Assembly: GCF_029892285.1 (NCBI RefSeq)
Contig: NZ_JARXVM010000008.1
Location: 167,157 to 231,156 of the forward strand
Length of the DNA: 64,000 bases
From: Rhizobium sp. SG_E_25_P2
Lineage (GTDB): Bacteria > Pseudomonadota > Alphaproteobacteria > Rhizobiales > Rhizobiaceae
Reading direction: 5' to 3'
Shown: positions 25,093 to 33,143 of the stretch, piece after piece
How the letters are laid out: each line of letters starts with the position of its first letter
Position numbering within the stretch: position 1 is the first letter of the stretch
Translations under genes and position numbers: made by a program
Notes under the pieces: generated by a model
What the model was told of the DNA's origin: nothing
Database searches by the model: none
Seen by the model: only the letters and a program-made list of their open reading frames with translations

Positions 25093-26079
25093 ATGCAATC
25101 ACGTCAGTTCAGCCGCACGCCATGGTCGGTGTCGGAAATCGGCTTCGGCGCCTGGGCCATCGGCGGCTCCTGGGGCGACGTCACGGAAAACGACGCCAAG
25201 ACCGCGCTCAACGCCGCGCTCGACGCCGGCATGACCTTTATCGACACCGCTGACGTCTATGGCGACGGCCGCTCGGAAAAGATCATTCGCGACGTGCTGA
25301 AGGAGCGCGGCGGCGAGCGCCCCATGGTCGCCACCAAGGCCGGCCGGCGACTGAACCCGCATGTGGCCGACGGTTACAACAAGGCCAATATAGAAGCCTT
25401 CATCGATCGCTCGCTGACCAATCTCGGCGTCGAGACGCTGGATCTCGTCCAGCTGCATTGCCCGCCGACAGAAGTCTATTACCGCCAGGAGATGTTTGAG
25501 GCGCTCGACGACCTCACCGCCAAGGGCAAGATCCGCTATTACGGCGTCTCGGTGGAAAAGGTCGAGGAAGCGCTGAAAGCGATCGAGTTCCCCAATGTCG
25601 TCTCGGTGCAGATCATCTACAATATCTTCCGCCAGCGCCCGGCCAGCCTGTTCTTCCGTGAAGCCAAGGCGAAAAACATCGCCACCATCATCCGCGTCCC
25701 CCTCTCCTCCGGCATGCTGACCGGCAAGATGAGCGCCGCAAGCCAGTTCGCCAGCGACGACCACCGCGCCTTCAACCGCAATGGCGAAGCCTTCGACATG
25801 GGCGAAACCTTCTCGGGCGTCCCCTATGATGTCGGCCTCGCCGCCGTCGAGCGCCTGCGCCCGCTGGTTCCTGGCGGCGCGACCATGGCGCAATTTGCGC
25901 TGCGCTGGATCCTGATGAACGACGCCGTCACCGTCGTCATTCCAGGAGCCAAGAACAAGGCGCAGGCCGAGGACAATGCGCAGGCGTCCGCCCTGCCCGG
26001 GCTCACGGATGATGTCATGGCCGAGGTGAAGGCGATCTATGATGAGATGATCGCGCCGCACGTTCACCAGAAATGGTGA
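25093..26079 (+). CDS. Aldo/keto reductase
   Basis: NADPH-dependent oxidoreductase of the AKR superfamily, 328 residues from the ATG at 25093 (MQSRQFSRTPWSVSEIGFGAWAIGG), preceded by AGGAGAG. It has the (beta/alpha)8 barrel signatures: FIDTADVYGDGRSE with the catalytic Asp and Tyr (about 51-56), VATKAGRRLN with the Lys, LDLVQLHCPP with the His, and a C-terminal VVIPGAKNKAQAEDNAQAS cofactor segment. The substrate is unknown. It lies downstream of the terminator and repeat, so it is probably transcribed separately from the ABC operon. Confidence 0.93.
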   Translation: MQSRQFSRTPWSVSEIGFGAWAIGGSWGDVTENDAKTALNAALDAGMTFIDTADVYGDGRSEKIIRDVLKERGGERPMVATKAGRRLNPHVADGYNKANIEAFIDRSLTNLGVETLDLVQLHCPPTEVYYRQEMFEALDDLTAKGKIRYYGVSVEKVEEALKAIEFPNVVSVQIIYNIFRQRPASLFFREAKAKNIATIIRVPLSSGMLTGKMSAASQFASDDHRAFNRNGEAFDMGETFSGVPYDVGLAAVERLRPLVPGGATMAQFALRWILMNDAVTVVIPGAKNKAQAEDNAQASALPGLTDDVMAEVKAIYDEMIAPHVHQKW

Positions 26080-26452
26080 CGTAATCGCGCCCGCGTGATT
26101 CGCGCCGCCTGGCGCCGCAAACACTGCGGCGTCAGGCGGTAGACACTTTTTCTGATGATTATTTTAACTATTTCAACCCCAGAAATCTCGGCATTTTTGC
26201 GCGATGTTTTTTCGAGAACATGTTCGCCTTCCCATCGCGACTTCGACGAAGCACGACATATCCGACCTTCGAGATAATTAGAAAGTCTTTGTAAACAAAG
26301 CTTTTTTGCGCCAGGGCGCGAAATATAGTTTCTTATTTTGGCCCTAATTGCTTTCTCACTTGCGACGGCAGCGGTGCGTTCGGAAATGACAGCGCTTCAA
26401 CAGCACTCATTTTTCCGGCGCACTTTTCGACGTGAAGAAGGAAGGAGTTCAG
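26080..26452. other. AT-rich upstream region of the PPC/RTX protein gene
   Basis: About 370 bases without a gene. The section 26150-26340 is AT-rich (for example TTATTTTAACTATTTC) compared with the neighbours and probably holds the promoter of the secreted protein gene. No single -35/-10 pair stands out. The GGAAGGAG ribosome-binding site is at its right end. Confidence 0.45.
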
Positions 26453-28288
26453 ATGTCCACAACCATTCCAGGCGATACGTCCACCACCGTGACAATCACC
26501 CAAGGCCAAGAGCTGAACGGCGAACTGACATTTTCCGGCGACAGCGATTGGTATCGCGCAGAGCTGACAGCGGGCCTTGACTACGGCTTCAAGGTGTCTG
26601 GTGACGGATCAGGGTCGTCGCTTCCCGATGCTGATCTCTATCTCTACGACAGCACAGGCAATCGCCTGACCGGCGAGACAAATTATTCTCAGACCAGTAC
26701 GAGCATCACCTACAAGGCAGCGGCATCCGGCTCCTTTTATGTCGGCGTCACCGACAGCAGCGATCTCGGCAACTACAAGCTGACCTGGGTCGGCAACGAC
26801 ACCGTACTGCGCAACACCGCCACCACCGCGACGCTGTCCAAAGGCGAAACATTCGAGAGCGCTATCGACGTGGCGGGAGATTCCGACTGGGTCAAGGTCG
26901 AGCTCAAAGCTGGCCTGAATTACGGATTCAACGTCTCTGGCGACGGTTCCCAGAACAGCCTGCCGGATGGCGATCTCAATCTGCGCGACGCCGATGGAAA
27001 TGTCGTCGTGTCGGGCGCCAATTACAGCAATTCAAGCTATTCGATCTACGATGCGGCGGAACGAACCGGCGCCTATTACCTGGAAGTCGTCGACAGTTCC
27101 GACACTGGAAACTACAAGCTGTCCTGGCTTGGCAACGACACAATCCTACGCAACAGCCAGACGACAGTTTCTCTGGGATCCACCAAGACCCACACCAGCG
27201 CCATCGAGGTGAGCGGCGATTCCGATTGGTTCAAGGTCAAGCTCGAAGCCGGCATCAGCTACGCATTTCGCGTCGATGGAACAGGCGCAAACAAATTGCC
27301 GGACGGCGATGTCAATATTCGAGATGCCGACGGAAACATCGTGTCCTCTGGAACCAACTATTCCTATTCAAGCTTCGCCAACGCCTATACGGCAGAGGAT
27401 GATGGCGTGTACTTCGTTGAAGTCGCAGACAGCGGCGGCGATACCGGAAAGTACAAGATCACCAATGTCGGGCGCGATACGATCGTCAACAACAGCGATA
27501 CAGGTAGCATGATCGTCGAAGGCGGCGTCTTGCAAAGCAAGATCGACGTGAACGAGGACAGCGACTGGCATCAATTGACCGTTCGTAAAGGCCGAACTTA
27601 TGAGTTCGACCTTACCGGAACGGGCGGCAAAAACGGCGCCGATGACGTCTATCTGGCGCTGCATGACAAGAACGGCGACCGGCTTGCATATGACGGCGGC
27701 GATTCCGCCACCATCACCTGGAAAGCGGATACATCCGGCAAGGTCTATCTGGAAGCCGCAGGCTATTCCTTCAACACCATCGGCGACTATAAACTATCTG
27801 CGATTTCGAACTCGCCGACGCTGAAAGGCACGGCCAAGGACGACAACCTGACGGGCGGCGACAACAAGACGACGATTTCGGGTCTCGGAGGCGATGATCG
27901 GCTGAATGGCGGCGGCGGAAACGACAGGATTATCGGCGGCTCCGGCGTCGACACGCTGATCGGCGGCGGCGGTAAGGATGTATTCGTGTTCGCAGCTTCG
28001 GATACCGGGTCTACAGTCAAATCCGCCGATACGATCCTCGATTTCAGCCTCAGGCAGAAGGACGTAATTGATCTCAGCGGCATCGACGCCAATAGCCACA
28101 AGTCAGGCAATCAGGCCTTCACATTCATTGGTGACGACAGCTTCTCCAAACATGCCGGCGAATTGCACGTCGACAGGGCGAAAAGCGACACCTGGATCAA
28201 AGGCGATATGAATGGCGACGGCAAGGTTGATCTTCTCATCCACCTCGACGACAGCTTCAAGCTGACCCAACAGCACTTCGATCTCTGA
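26453..28288 (+). CDS. Secreted PPC-repeat and RTX calcium-binding protein
   Basis: A 611-residue acidic protein with no N-terminal signal peptide. From about residue 10 to 445 it has tandem bacterial pre-peptidase C-terminal (PPC-like) units of roughly 105-110 residues, each with GDSDWxxxxLxAGxxYxFxVxG, SLPDxDLxLxDxxGN and a GxYKLxWxGNDT(I/V)L boundary. Then come glycine-rich RTX nonapeptides (GLGGDDRLNGGGGNDRIIGG, SGVDTLIGGGGKDVFVF) that bind Ca2+, and a serralysin-type C-terminal domain ending QHFDL, which carries the type I secretion signal. No catalytic domain is seen, so it may be an adhesin, matrix or binding protein. The start at 26453 is set by GGAAGGAG. Confidence 0.88.
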   Translation: MSTTIPGDTSTTVTITQGQELNGELTFSGDSDWYRAELTAGLDYGFKVSGDGSGSSLPDADLYLYDSTGNRLTGETNYSQTSTSITYKAAASGSFYVGVTDSSDLGNYKLTWVGNDTVLRNTATTATLSKGETFESAIDVAGDSDWVKVELKAGLNYGFNVSGDGSQNSLPDGDLNLRDADGNVVVSGANYSNSSYSIYDAAERTGAYYLEVVDSSDTGNYKLSWLGNDTILRNSQTTVSLGSTKTHTSAIEVSGDSDWFKVKLEAGISYAFRVDGTGANKLPDGDVNIRDADGNIVSSGTNYSYSSFANAYTAEDDGVYFVEVADSGGDTGKYKITNVGRDTIVNNSDTGSMIVEGGVLQSKIDVNEDSDWHQLTVRKGRTYEFDLTGTGGKNGADDVYLALHDKNGDRLAYDGGDSATITWKADTSGKVYLEAAGYSFNTIGDYKLSAISNSPTLKGTAKDDNLTGGDNKTTISGLGGDDRLNGGGGNDRIIGGSGVDTLIGGGGKDVFVFAASDTGSTVKSADTILDFSLRQKDVIDLSGIDANSHKSGNQAFTFIGDDSFSKHAGELHVDRAKSDTWIKGDMNGDGKVDLLIHLDDSFKLTQQHFDL

Positions 28289-28348
28289 AAAATTTGGGGC
28301 GGAGGCAAAACGCATCCGCCCCGATCAAGCAGGGCAATCGCTTCAAAG

Positions 28349-28643
28349 TTATCTCCAAGTCTGAGAGACGGTTTTGAAGAGATAATCATCGTTCCAAGAT
28401 GCGGTTTTCTTCCTGATCTTGAGACTTGCCTTGTCGGGAATCTGCTTGAAGAGGTTGAGGGGCGCATGTTTGATGGTCGCCATGTTGGCGGGACCGTTTT
28501 GCGTTCTCAACCGCATGAGATCGTCGTCGAAGACGACGTCGAGCACCTATTGGAGACGGTTTTCGACGCCCCAATGGGCGCGCCGCGTGCGCAAATTGGG
28601 CGGCGAACAGATGGGCTGACGACAGACAATAGCGTCTCGACAT
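28349..28643 (-). pseudogene. Decayed ISAs1-family transposase C-terminal fragment
   Basis: On the minus strand, RRYCLSSAHLFAAQFAHAAR continues after a frameshift (near 28575) as RAHWGVENRLQ, then a TAG stop in place of the expected Trp, then VLDVVFDDDLMRLRTQNGP and NMATIKHAPLNLFKQIPDK. This is the conserved RxHWGxENxLHWVLDVxFxED end of ISAs1/DDE transposases. The N-terminal two thirds and the element ends are absent. It marks an old insertion between the RTX gene and the DUF3313 gene. Confidence 0.85.
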
Positions 28644-28672
28644 GCTGGTATGGTGAGCAGCCTTTGACGGAC

Positions 28673-28697
28673 TCCGGAGGCGTCCAACGCCTCCGGA
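28673..28697. repeat. Perfect 10-bp hairpin near the transposase remnant
   Basis: TCCGGAGGCG (28673-28682), loop TCCAA, CGCCTCCGGA (28688-28697). It lies just after the stop of the minus-strand DUF3313 gene, but no T run follows, so a role as terminator is doubtful. Confidence 0.6.
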
Positions 28698-28707
28698 TCA
28701 AGAGAGA

Positions 28708-29592
28708 TCAATTGGCCGGTGCAGTGGGTTTCTGCGCGCCAGACTTGTCGGTCCAGGCTGGCGGCGCGCCCACCATGCCCGCCACCATGCCGGGAACGCC
28801 CGGCGCGCGACCGAAGGCTTCGCAAGCTGCGTATTTCGGCTTGCCGCCGAAATAGGACTTGATGCGCTGGCCGGACGGGGCCTCGAGATCCAGCATCGCC
28901 GGCGGTTTGCCCTTTTTGATAATGGTCGAGAAATCCGAGCCGAACGACGCCGCCAGGCTGTAGGCGTCGCCGATCTCGGACACTCTCGGCGCGGAAGTGA
29001 TCGAATTGGCGCCGCGCGACCAGATGATCGCGGCGCGCTGAACGCCGGCCGCATCGAGCGCTTCGCCTTCCACCGCTATGGCGCCAAGTCCCACCGGCAG
29101 GCGCGGCACGCTGACCGGCAGCACGAAATTCGACCCCAGGCTGAGAGCCGCTGAGACCCCCGCCGCGGTCTTGCCGGTCGGGACCAGTTTGGTGACCGTG
29201 GTCTTGACGGTGAGATCAGCCGGTTGGCCATAGGGAACGATGGTGTATTTGTCGCTGAGCGCCACACATATCGCGCGGCTCAGCGTATTGACCACCAACT
29301 CCCTGTCCTCGTCTTTCTTGACCCTGCTGGCCGCCAGCGCGGTGAAACTCGCCGGGGCGATCGCGACCGTTCTCGCAGACAGGACCACGGAACTGTCGAC
29401 GAATGTCCGCTCCTTGGTCAGCCGGCCGCTTTGCGGGCCGAGATTGCTCGACGACGACAGCGATGCGCCATCCGAGAGGTCGACGCTGCCGCAGGACGAC
29501 AGGAGCGCCAGGCAGAGCGACGCCATGACGAGCGACAGGCTTTGCCGAAACATACTGAGGCCATGCCTCGATTCCGGGCGATTCATTCGCAT
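28708..29592 (-). CDS. DUF3313-type lipoprotein
   Basis: A protein of about 294 residues with a lipoprotein signal: SLSLVMASLCLALLSSCGS, in which the Cys of LSSC is the lipidation site. The mature part has the pattern of DUF3313 proteins, with RTVAIAPASFTALAASRVKKDEDRELVVNTLSRAICVAL, YTIVPYGQPADLTVKTTVTKLVPTG and a C-terminal region DAYSLAASFGSDFSTIIKKG. Function is unknown; such proteins are probably anchored in the outer membrane. The start at 29592 follows AAGGGT; a start at 29553 is also possible. The gene stands alone between the transposase remnant and the methyltransferase gene on the other strand. Confidence 0.75.
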   Translation of the reverse strand: MRMNRPESRHGLSMFRQSLSLVMASLCLALLSSCGSVDLSDGASLSSSSNLGPQSGRLTKERTFVDSSVVLSARTVAIAPASFTALAASRVKKDEDRELVVNTLSRAICVALSDKYTIVPYGQPADLTVKTTVTKLVPTGKTAAGVSAALSLGSNFVLPVSVPRLPVGLGAIAVEGEALDAAGVQRAAIIWSRGANSITSAPRVSEIGDAYSLAASFGSDFSTIIKKGKPPAMLDLEAPSGQRIKSYFGGKPKYAACEAFGRAPGVPGMVAGMVGAPPAWTDKSGAQKPTAPAN

Positions 29593-29907
29593 AGACAAAC
29601 CCTTACTGAAGCGTCCCGCCGATCCGGCAGCCGCCATGGTTTCCGAAGCCTCCTCCACCGCGCGACGATAAGCGCCGGCCCCGCCGGACGCCCATCGCCG
29701 TCTCTCGGTCGGCTTGGCGCGGTTATGCGCCGCCCCCACCCGGCGTACAAGGAAACTATTCCTGCAAGTCGAGGCGCCTTTGTGCGGATGCGCGTCTCGT
29801 TCGGCGACAAAGACCAAATAGGAAACACGGGCACCCGTCGTTTATCCTTGCCATCACATAAAGATATCTTTATATCTTTGTCTACCAACCATCGCAAGGA
29901 CTCACCC
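29593..29907. other. Divergent promoter region
   Basis: About 315 bases between the divergent DUF3313 and homocysteine methyltransferase genes. No gene is supported. The part next to the methyltransferase has an ATAAAGATATCTTTATATCTTTGT stretch (29857-29881) with the palindrome AAAGATATCTTT, a possible operator or AT-rich promoter. Confidence 0.45.
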
Positions 29908-30915
29908 ATGACCGCCAATCCGCTTTCAGATCTGCTCGCCCAGAAGGGCGTTCTCCTCGCCGATGGCGCGACGGGCACCTCGCTGTTCGCCATGGGGCTG
30001 GAAGCCGGCGAAGCGCCGGAGATGTGGAACGAGGCCAAGCCCGACAACATCACCAAGCTGCATCAGGATTTCGTCGACGCCGGCGCCGACATCATTCTCA
30101 CCAACTCCTTTGGCGGCACCCGCCAGCGGCTCAAGCTGCATCACGCCCAGGATCGCGTCCATGCGCTCAACAAGAAGGCCGCCGAAATCGCCCGCGCCGT
30201 CGCCGACAAGGCGCCGCGCAAGGTGATCGTGGCGGGTTCGGTCGGTCCGACCGGAGAATTGCTGATCCCGCTCGGCGCGATGTCCTATGAGGAGGCGGTC
30301 GACGCCTTCGCAGAGCAGATGCGCGGCCTGAAGGAAGGCGGAGCCGACGTCGCCTGGATCGAAACCATGTCCTCGGCCGAAGAAATCCGCGCCGCCTGCG
30401 AAGCGGCGGTCAAGACCGGCATGCCCTATGTCTATACCGGCTCCTTCGACACCGCCGGCAAGACCATGATGGGGCTCGCGCCCAAGGACATCCATGGCGT
30501 TGCCGCCGATATCGGCGAAGGCCCCGTCGCCGTCGGCGCAAATTGCGGTGTCGGCGCTTCCGACATCCTCGCCACATTGCTGGCCATGACCGAGGCCAAG
30601 CCGGACGCCACCGTTGTCGTCAAGGGCAATTGCGGCATTCCGGAATTCCGCGGCGAGAAGATCTTCTATTCCGGCACGCCGCCGCTGATGGCCGATTATG
30701 CGCGGCTGGCCATGGACGCCGGCGCGAAAATCATCGGCGGCTGCTGCGGCACCTCCTGCGAGCATCTCGCCGCAATCCGCGAAGCAGTGGACAGCCACAC
30801 GCCCGGCCCCCGTCCGACGCTGGACATCATTGTCGAGCGTATCGGCCCGCTGCGCAACAAGACCGCAGAGGATGCCGCGCCCCCGCGCGAACGGCGTGGC
30901 CGCAGTCGCGGCTGA
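29908..30915 (+). CDS. bmt: Betaine/S-methylmethionine-homocysteine methyltransferase family protein
   Basis: Zinc-dependent methyltransferase of 335 residues that passes a methyl group to homocysteine to give methionine. It starts with VLLADGATGTSLFAMGLE and has ILTNSFGGTRQRL, VAGSVGPTGELL, VGANCGVGASD (Cys near 212) and IIGGCCGTSCEHLAAIR (Cys pair near 279-280), the three zinc ligands of the Hcy-binding domain. Rhizobia use a homologue (Bmt) with glycine betaine as donor, which fits the MttB-type cluster in this window. The last residues, APPRERRGRSRG, form an Arg/Gly-rich tail not needed for the fold. A weak terminator follows. The methyl donor is inferred. Confidence 0.85.
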   Translation: MTANPLSDLLAQKGVLLADGATGTSLFAMGLEAGEAPEMWNEAKPDNITKLHQDFVDAGADIILTNSFGGTRQRLKLHHAQDRVHALNKKAAEIARAVADKAPRKVIVAGSVGPTGELLIPLGAMSYEEAVDAFAEQMRGLKEGGADVAWIETMSSAEEIRAACEAAVKTGMPYVYTGSFDTAGKTMMGLAPKDIHGVAADIGEGPVAVGANCGVGASDILATLLAMTEAKPDATVVVKGNCGIPEFRGEKIFYSGTPPLMADYARLAMDAGAKIIGGCCGTSCEHLAAIREAVDSHTPGPRPTLDIIVERIGPLRNKTAEDAAPPRERRGRSRG

Positions 30916-30940
30916 CGCGGAAATCGGTAAAATTTCCCAG

Positions 30941-30962
30941 GGGCCCGGCGACGGGCCCTTTT
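30941..30962 (+). terminator. Terminator of the homocysteine methyltransferase gene
   Basis: Stem GGGCCCG (30941-30947), loop GCGA, CGGGCCC (30952-30958), followed by TTTT. It begins 25 bases after the stop codon. Confidence 0.7.
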
Positions 30963-31077
30963 CACATGGGGTCGACGGGGTCAGGGTCGGACAAGCATAG
31001 GTGGCGATATCCTTTAGCAACAGGAGAAACACGGCGCCGATGATTCCATTTCAGCCGCGATCGAAAACGGACGCTCC

Positions 31078-32745
31078 ATGACATCGGCGCTTGAGGACGC
31101 GCTCCGACGTTATCAGGCGGGAGACTATCAGGGCGTCATCGCCGATTTCGGCGTGCTGGCCCAGGAAGCCTCTTGCCCGCAGGCCCTGCTCGTCATCCTG
31201 GCGCAATGTCATTTACGGACCGGTTCGCCGTTACGGGCCGCACGGCATTTCCGGCGCGCCGCCGAAACCGAGGGCCGCGATCACGCTGCGTTCATGCTGA
31301 TCGCCGGCCATCTCTTCCTCGAACATCTCGCGATCAACGAAGCCTATCAGGCCGGCCTCAACGCCCGCGATCTCGCCCCGATGGACCCGCGGACCCATCG
31401 GTTTTATTACCGGGCCTTGCGCCATACCTGCCTGTTCCGCGACATTGCCGAGGAAAATGACGCGTTGCTGGCGCGATTGCGCGGCGGCGATCCCTTCTGG
31501 CGGGCGGCGGAAGATCCCTATAGCCATATCGACTGGTCCGAAGACGAAGCGTTGGCGGCGGAATTGCGGCTGTTCCCCACCGGCCTGACAGAACAGCCGA
31601 GACCATCCGTTCTGGCGGGACGGTCAAAACTGCGGATCGGCTATCTGCTCCCCACAGTTGCGCCCGAAGCGTCGCCGATGCGCCTGATAGCGCCGGTGAT
31701 CGCCTGTCACGATCCCGCACGGGTGGATGTCCGGCTGATCACCCTCGATCCAGTGGCGCCGACCGAGACGCCGTTGCCGGTGCTGGCCATCGGTGGAATC
31801 AATGACGACAGCGCCGCAGCCGCCATTCACGCCATGGAACTCGACATGATCGTCGATCTTGTCGGCCACGGACAGACAGGCCGCCAGAATTTACTGGCCG
31901 AAAGTCTGGCGCCTCTGCGCGTCGGCTTTCTCGGCGTCACAGGTCCGAGCGCCGGCTTGAACTATGACTATATCATCGCCGACACCATCGTCGCGCCCCC
32001 GAATGCCGACGGACGGCGCGGAGAGAAGTTCTGCCGTCTCCAAGGCGTCTTCACACCGTTTCCACCAAAACCCGGCGACATCGAACGCCGCAGCCGCGCG
32101 GCGCTGGATTTGCCCGATGACGCCGTGGTCGTCGCATTCTTCCACGAGAAGCGCAGGCTTTCGCCCGCCTGCTTCGCGAGCCTGGCCGCGATCCTGAAAG
32201 CGGATGAACGCATCGTGCTATGGCTGCAATTCGCCAACCGGTTCAGCCGCGACAATCTCCTGGCCTCAATGGTGGAAGCTGGCGTTGCGGGCGAGCGGAT
32301 CCGGTTTTCGACGCCGGCCGCCACACGCGCGGAGCGCATGGCGCGGCTATCGGCGGCGGATCTCGTGCTTGACAGCTTTCCCCACAACGGAACGGCAATG
32401 ATCGCCGAGGCCTTGCAACTCGGCCTGCCAGTCGTCGCTCGGCAAACGCCCGCCTTCTGGGGGCGGATGACAGAAAGCTTGCTCACGGAACTCCGGCTGG
32501 AGGAATTGATCGCCGCGGACGACACAGCCTTTGTGGAGCTTGCTTTGGCGCTCGCACGCGATCCCGACAGACGAGCGGCGCTGTCCAGAAAAATCCGCGG
32601 GAAAATCGAACAATCGTCCCTATTCGACCCCGCCGTTTTCGCTCGAAAGCTCGAATCGGCGTATGAGCGAATGATGATGCTCGCGCGGGCCGGATTGGCC
32701 CCGGAGGATCTCGATCCGCCGCCGCCGGCGGCAAAGACGAACTGA
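31078..32745 (+). CDS. GT41-type (SPINDLY/OGT-like) glycosyltransferase
   Basis: A 555-residue cytoplasmic protein. The N-terminal 170 residues are helical TPR-like repeats (YQAGDYQGVIADFGVLAQ, RAARHFRRAAETEGRD). The C-terminal half matches the split GT-B fold of O-GlcNAc transferase/SPINDLY enzymes: LRIGYLLPTVAPEA, MIVDLVGHGQTGR, YDYIIADTIVAPPN, FCRLQGVFTPFPP, VVVAFFHEKRRLSP and LVLDSFPHNGTAMIAEALQLGLPVV with the nucleotide-sugar-binding loop. Bacterial members transfer GlcNAc, fucose or other sugars to protein Ser/Thr; the target here is unknown. A small gene follows 15 bases later and may be co-transcribed. Confidence 0.86.
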   Translation: MTSALEDALRRYQAGDYQGVIADFGVLAQEASCPQALLVILAQCHLRTGSPLRAARHFRRAAETEGRDHAAFMLIAGHLFLEHLAINEAYQAGLNARDLAPMDPRTHRFYYRALRHTCLFRDIAEENDALLARLRGGDPFWRAAEDPYSHIDWSEDEALAAELRLFPTGLTEQPRPSVLAGRSKLRIGYLLPTVAPEASPMRLIAPVIACHDPARVDVRLITLDPVAPTETPLPVLAIGGINDDSAAAAIHAMELDMIVDLVGHGQTGRQNLLAESLAPLRVGFLGVTGPSAGLNYDYIIADTIVAPPNADGRRGEKFCRLQGVFTPFPPKPGDIERRSRAALDLPDDAVVVAFFHEKRRLSPACFASLAAILKADERIVLWLQFANRFSRDNLLASMVEAGVAGERIRFSTPAATRAERMARLSAADLVLDSFPHNGTAMIAEALQLGLPVVARQTPAFWGRMTESLLTELRLEELIAADDTAFVELALALARDPDRRAALSRKIRGKIEQSSLFDPAVFARKLESAYERMMMLARAGLAPEDLDPPPPAAKTN

Positions 32746-32760
32746 ACGGATGAGAACGCC

Positions 32761-33108
32761 ATGACCGCCGCCCCCTTTCCAGACCGCGACGCCGTCGCCG
32801 AAAAAGCGCAAAACTTCCAGGACGCCGACCAGAGCTTTCTCAAGCTGCTCATGGAAAATCCGGTGCAGGACGACAATCTCATCGAAGGCCTGACGCTCTG
32901 GCTGAACCGCGCGGCGGGAGCCCGTTTCCTGAACTCGCTCAAGCTCGAAAAAACCGGAGAATGGTTGGGTCACAACGCCCCGGCGCGGCTGCAGGTGCGA
33001 CTGACGGAACTCGCCAAATCGTCCCAGCACCCTGCCTTTGCAGCCTATCGCGAGGGGCTGAAGAAATCCGGAGGCCTTGAGCGCGCCTTTCCCAAGGCCT
33101 CCGTTTGA
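32761..33108 (+). CDS. Small protein of unknown function downstream of the GT41 gene
   Basis: A 115-residue hydrophilic, mostly helical protein (DRDAVAEKAQNFQDADQSFLKLL, NLIEGLTLWLNRAAGARFLNSLKLEK, ARLQVRLTELAKSSQHPAF). There is no signal peptide, membrane helix or recognisable motif. It starts 15 bases after the glycosyltransferase stop, so the two are likely expressed together; it could be a partner or substrate of the glycosyltransferase, but nothing in the sequence proves this. Confidence 0.6.
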   Translation: MTAAPFPDRDAVAEKAQNFQDADQSFLKLLMENPVQDDNLIEGLTLWLNRAAGARFLNSLKLEKTGEWLGHNAPARLQVRLTELAKSSQHPAFAAYREGLKKSGGLERAFPKASV

Positions 33109-33143
33109 GGTCTGACGGCTGGCGTCAGGATATCGGCTTTTCC

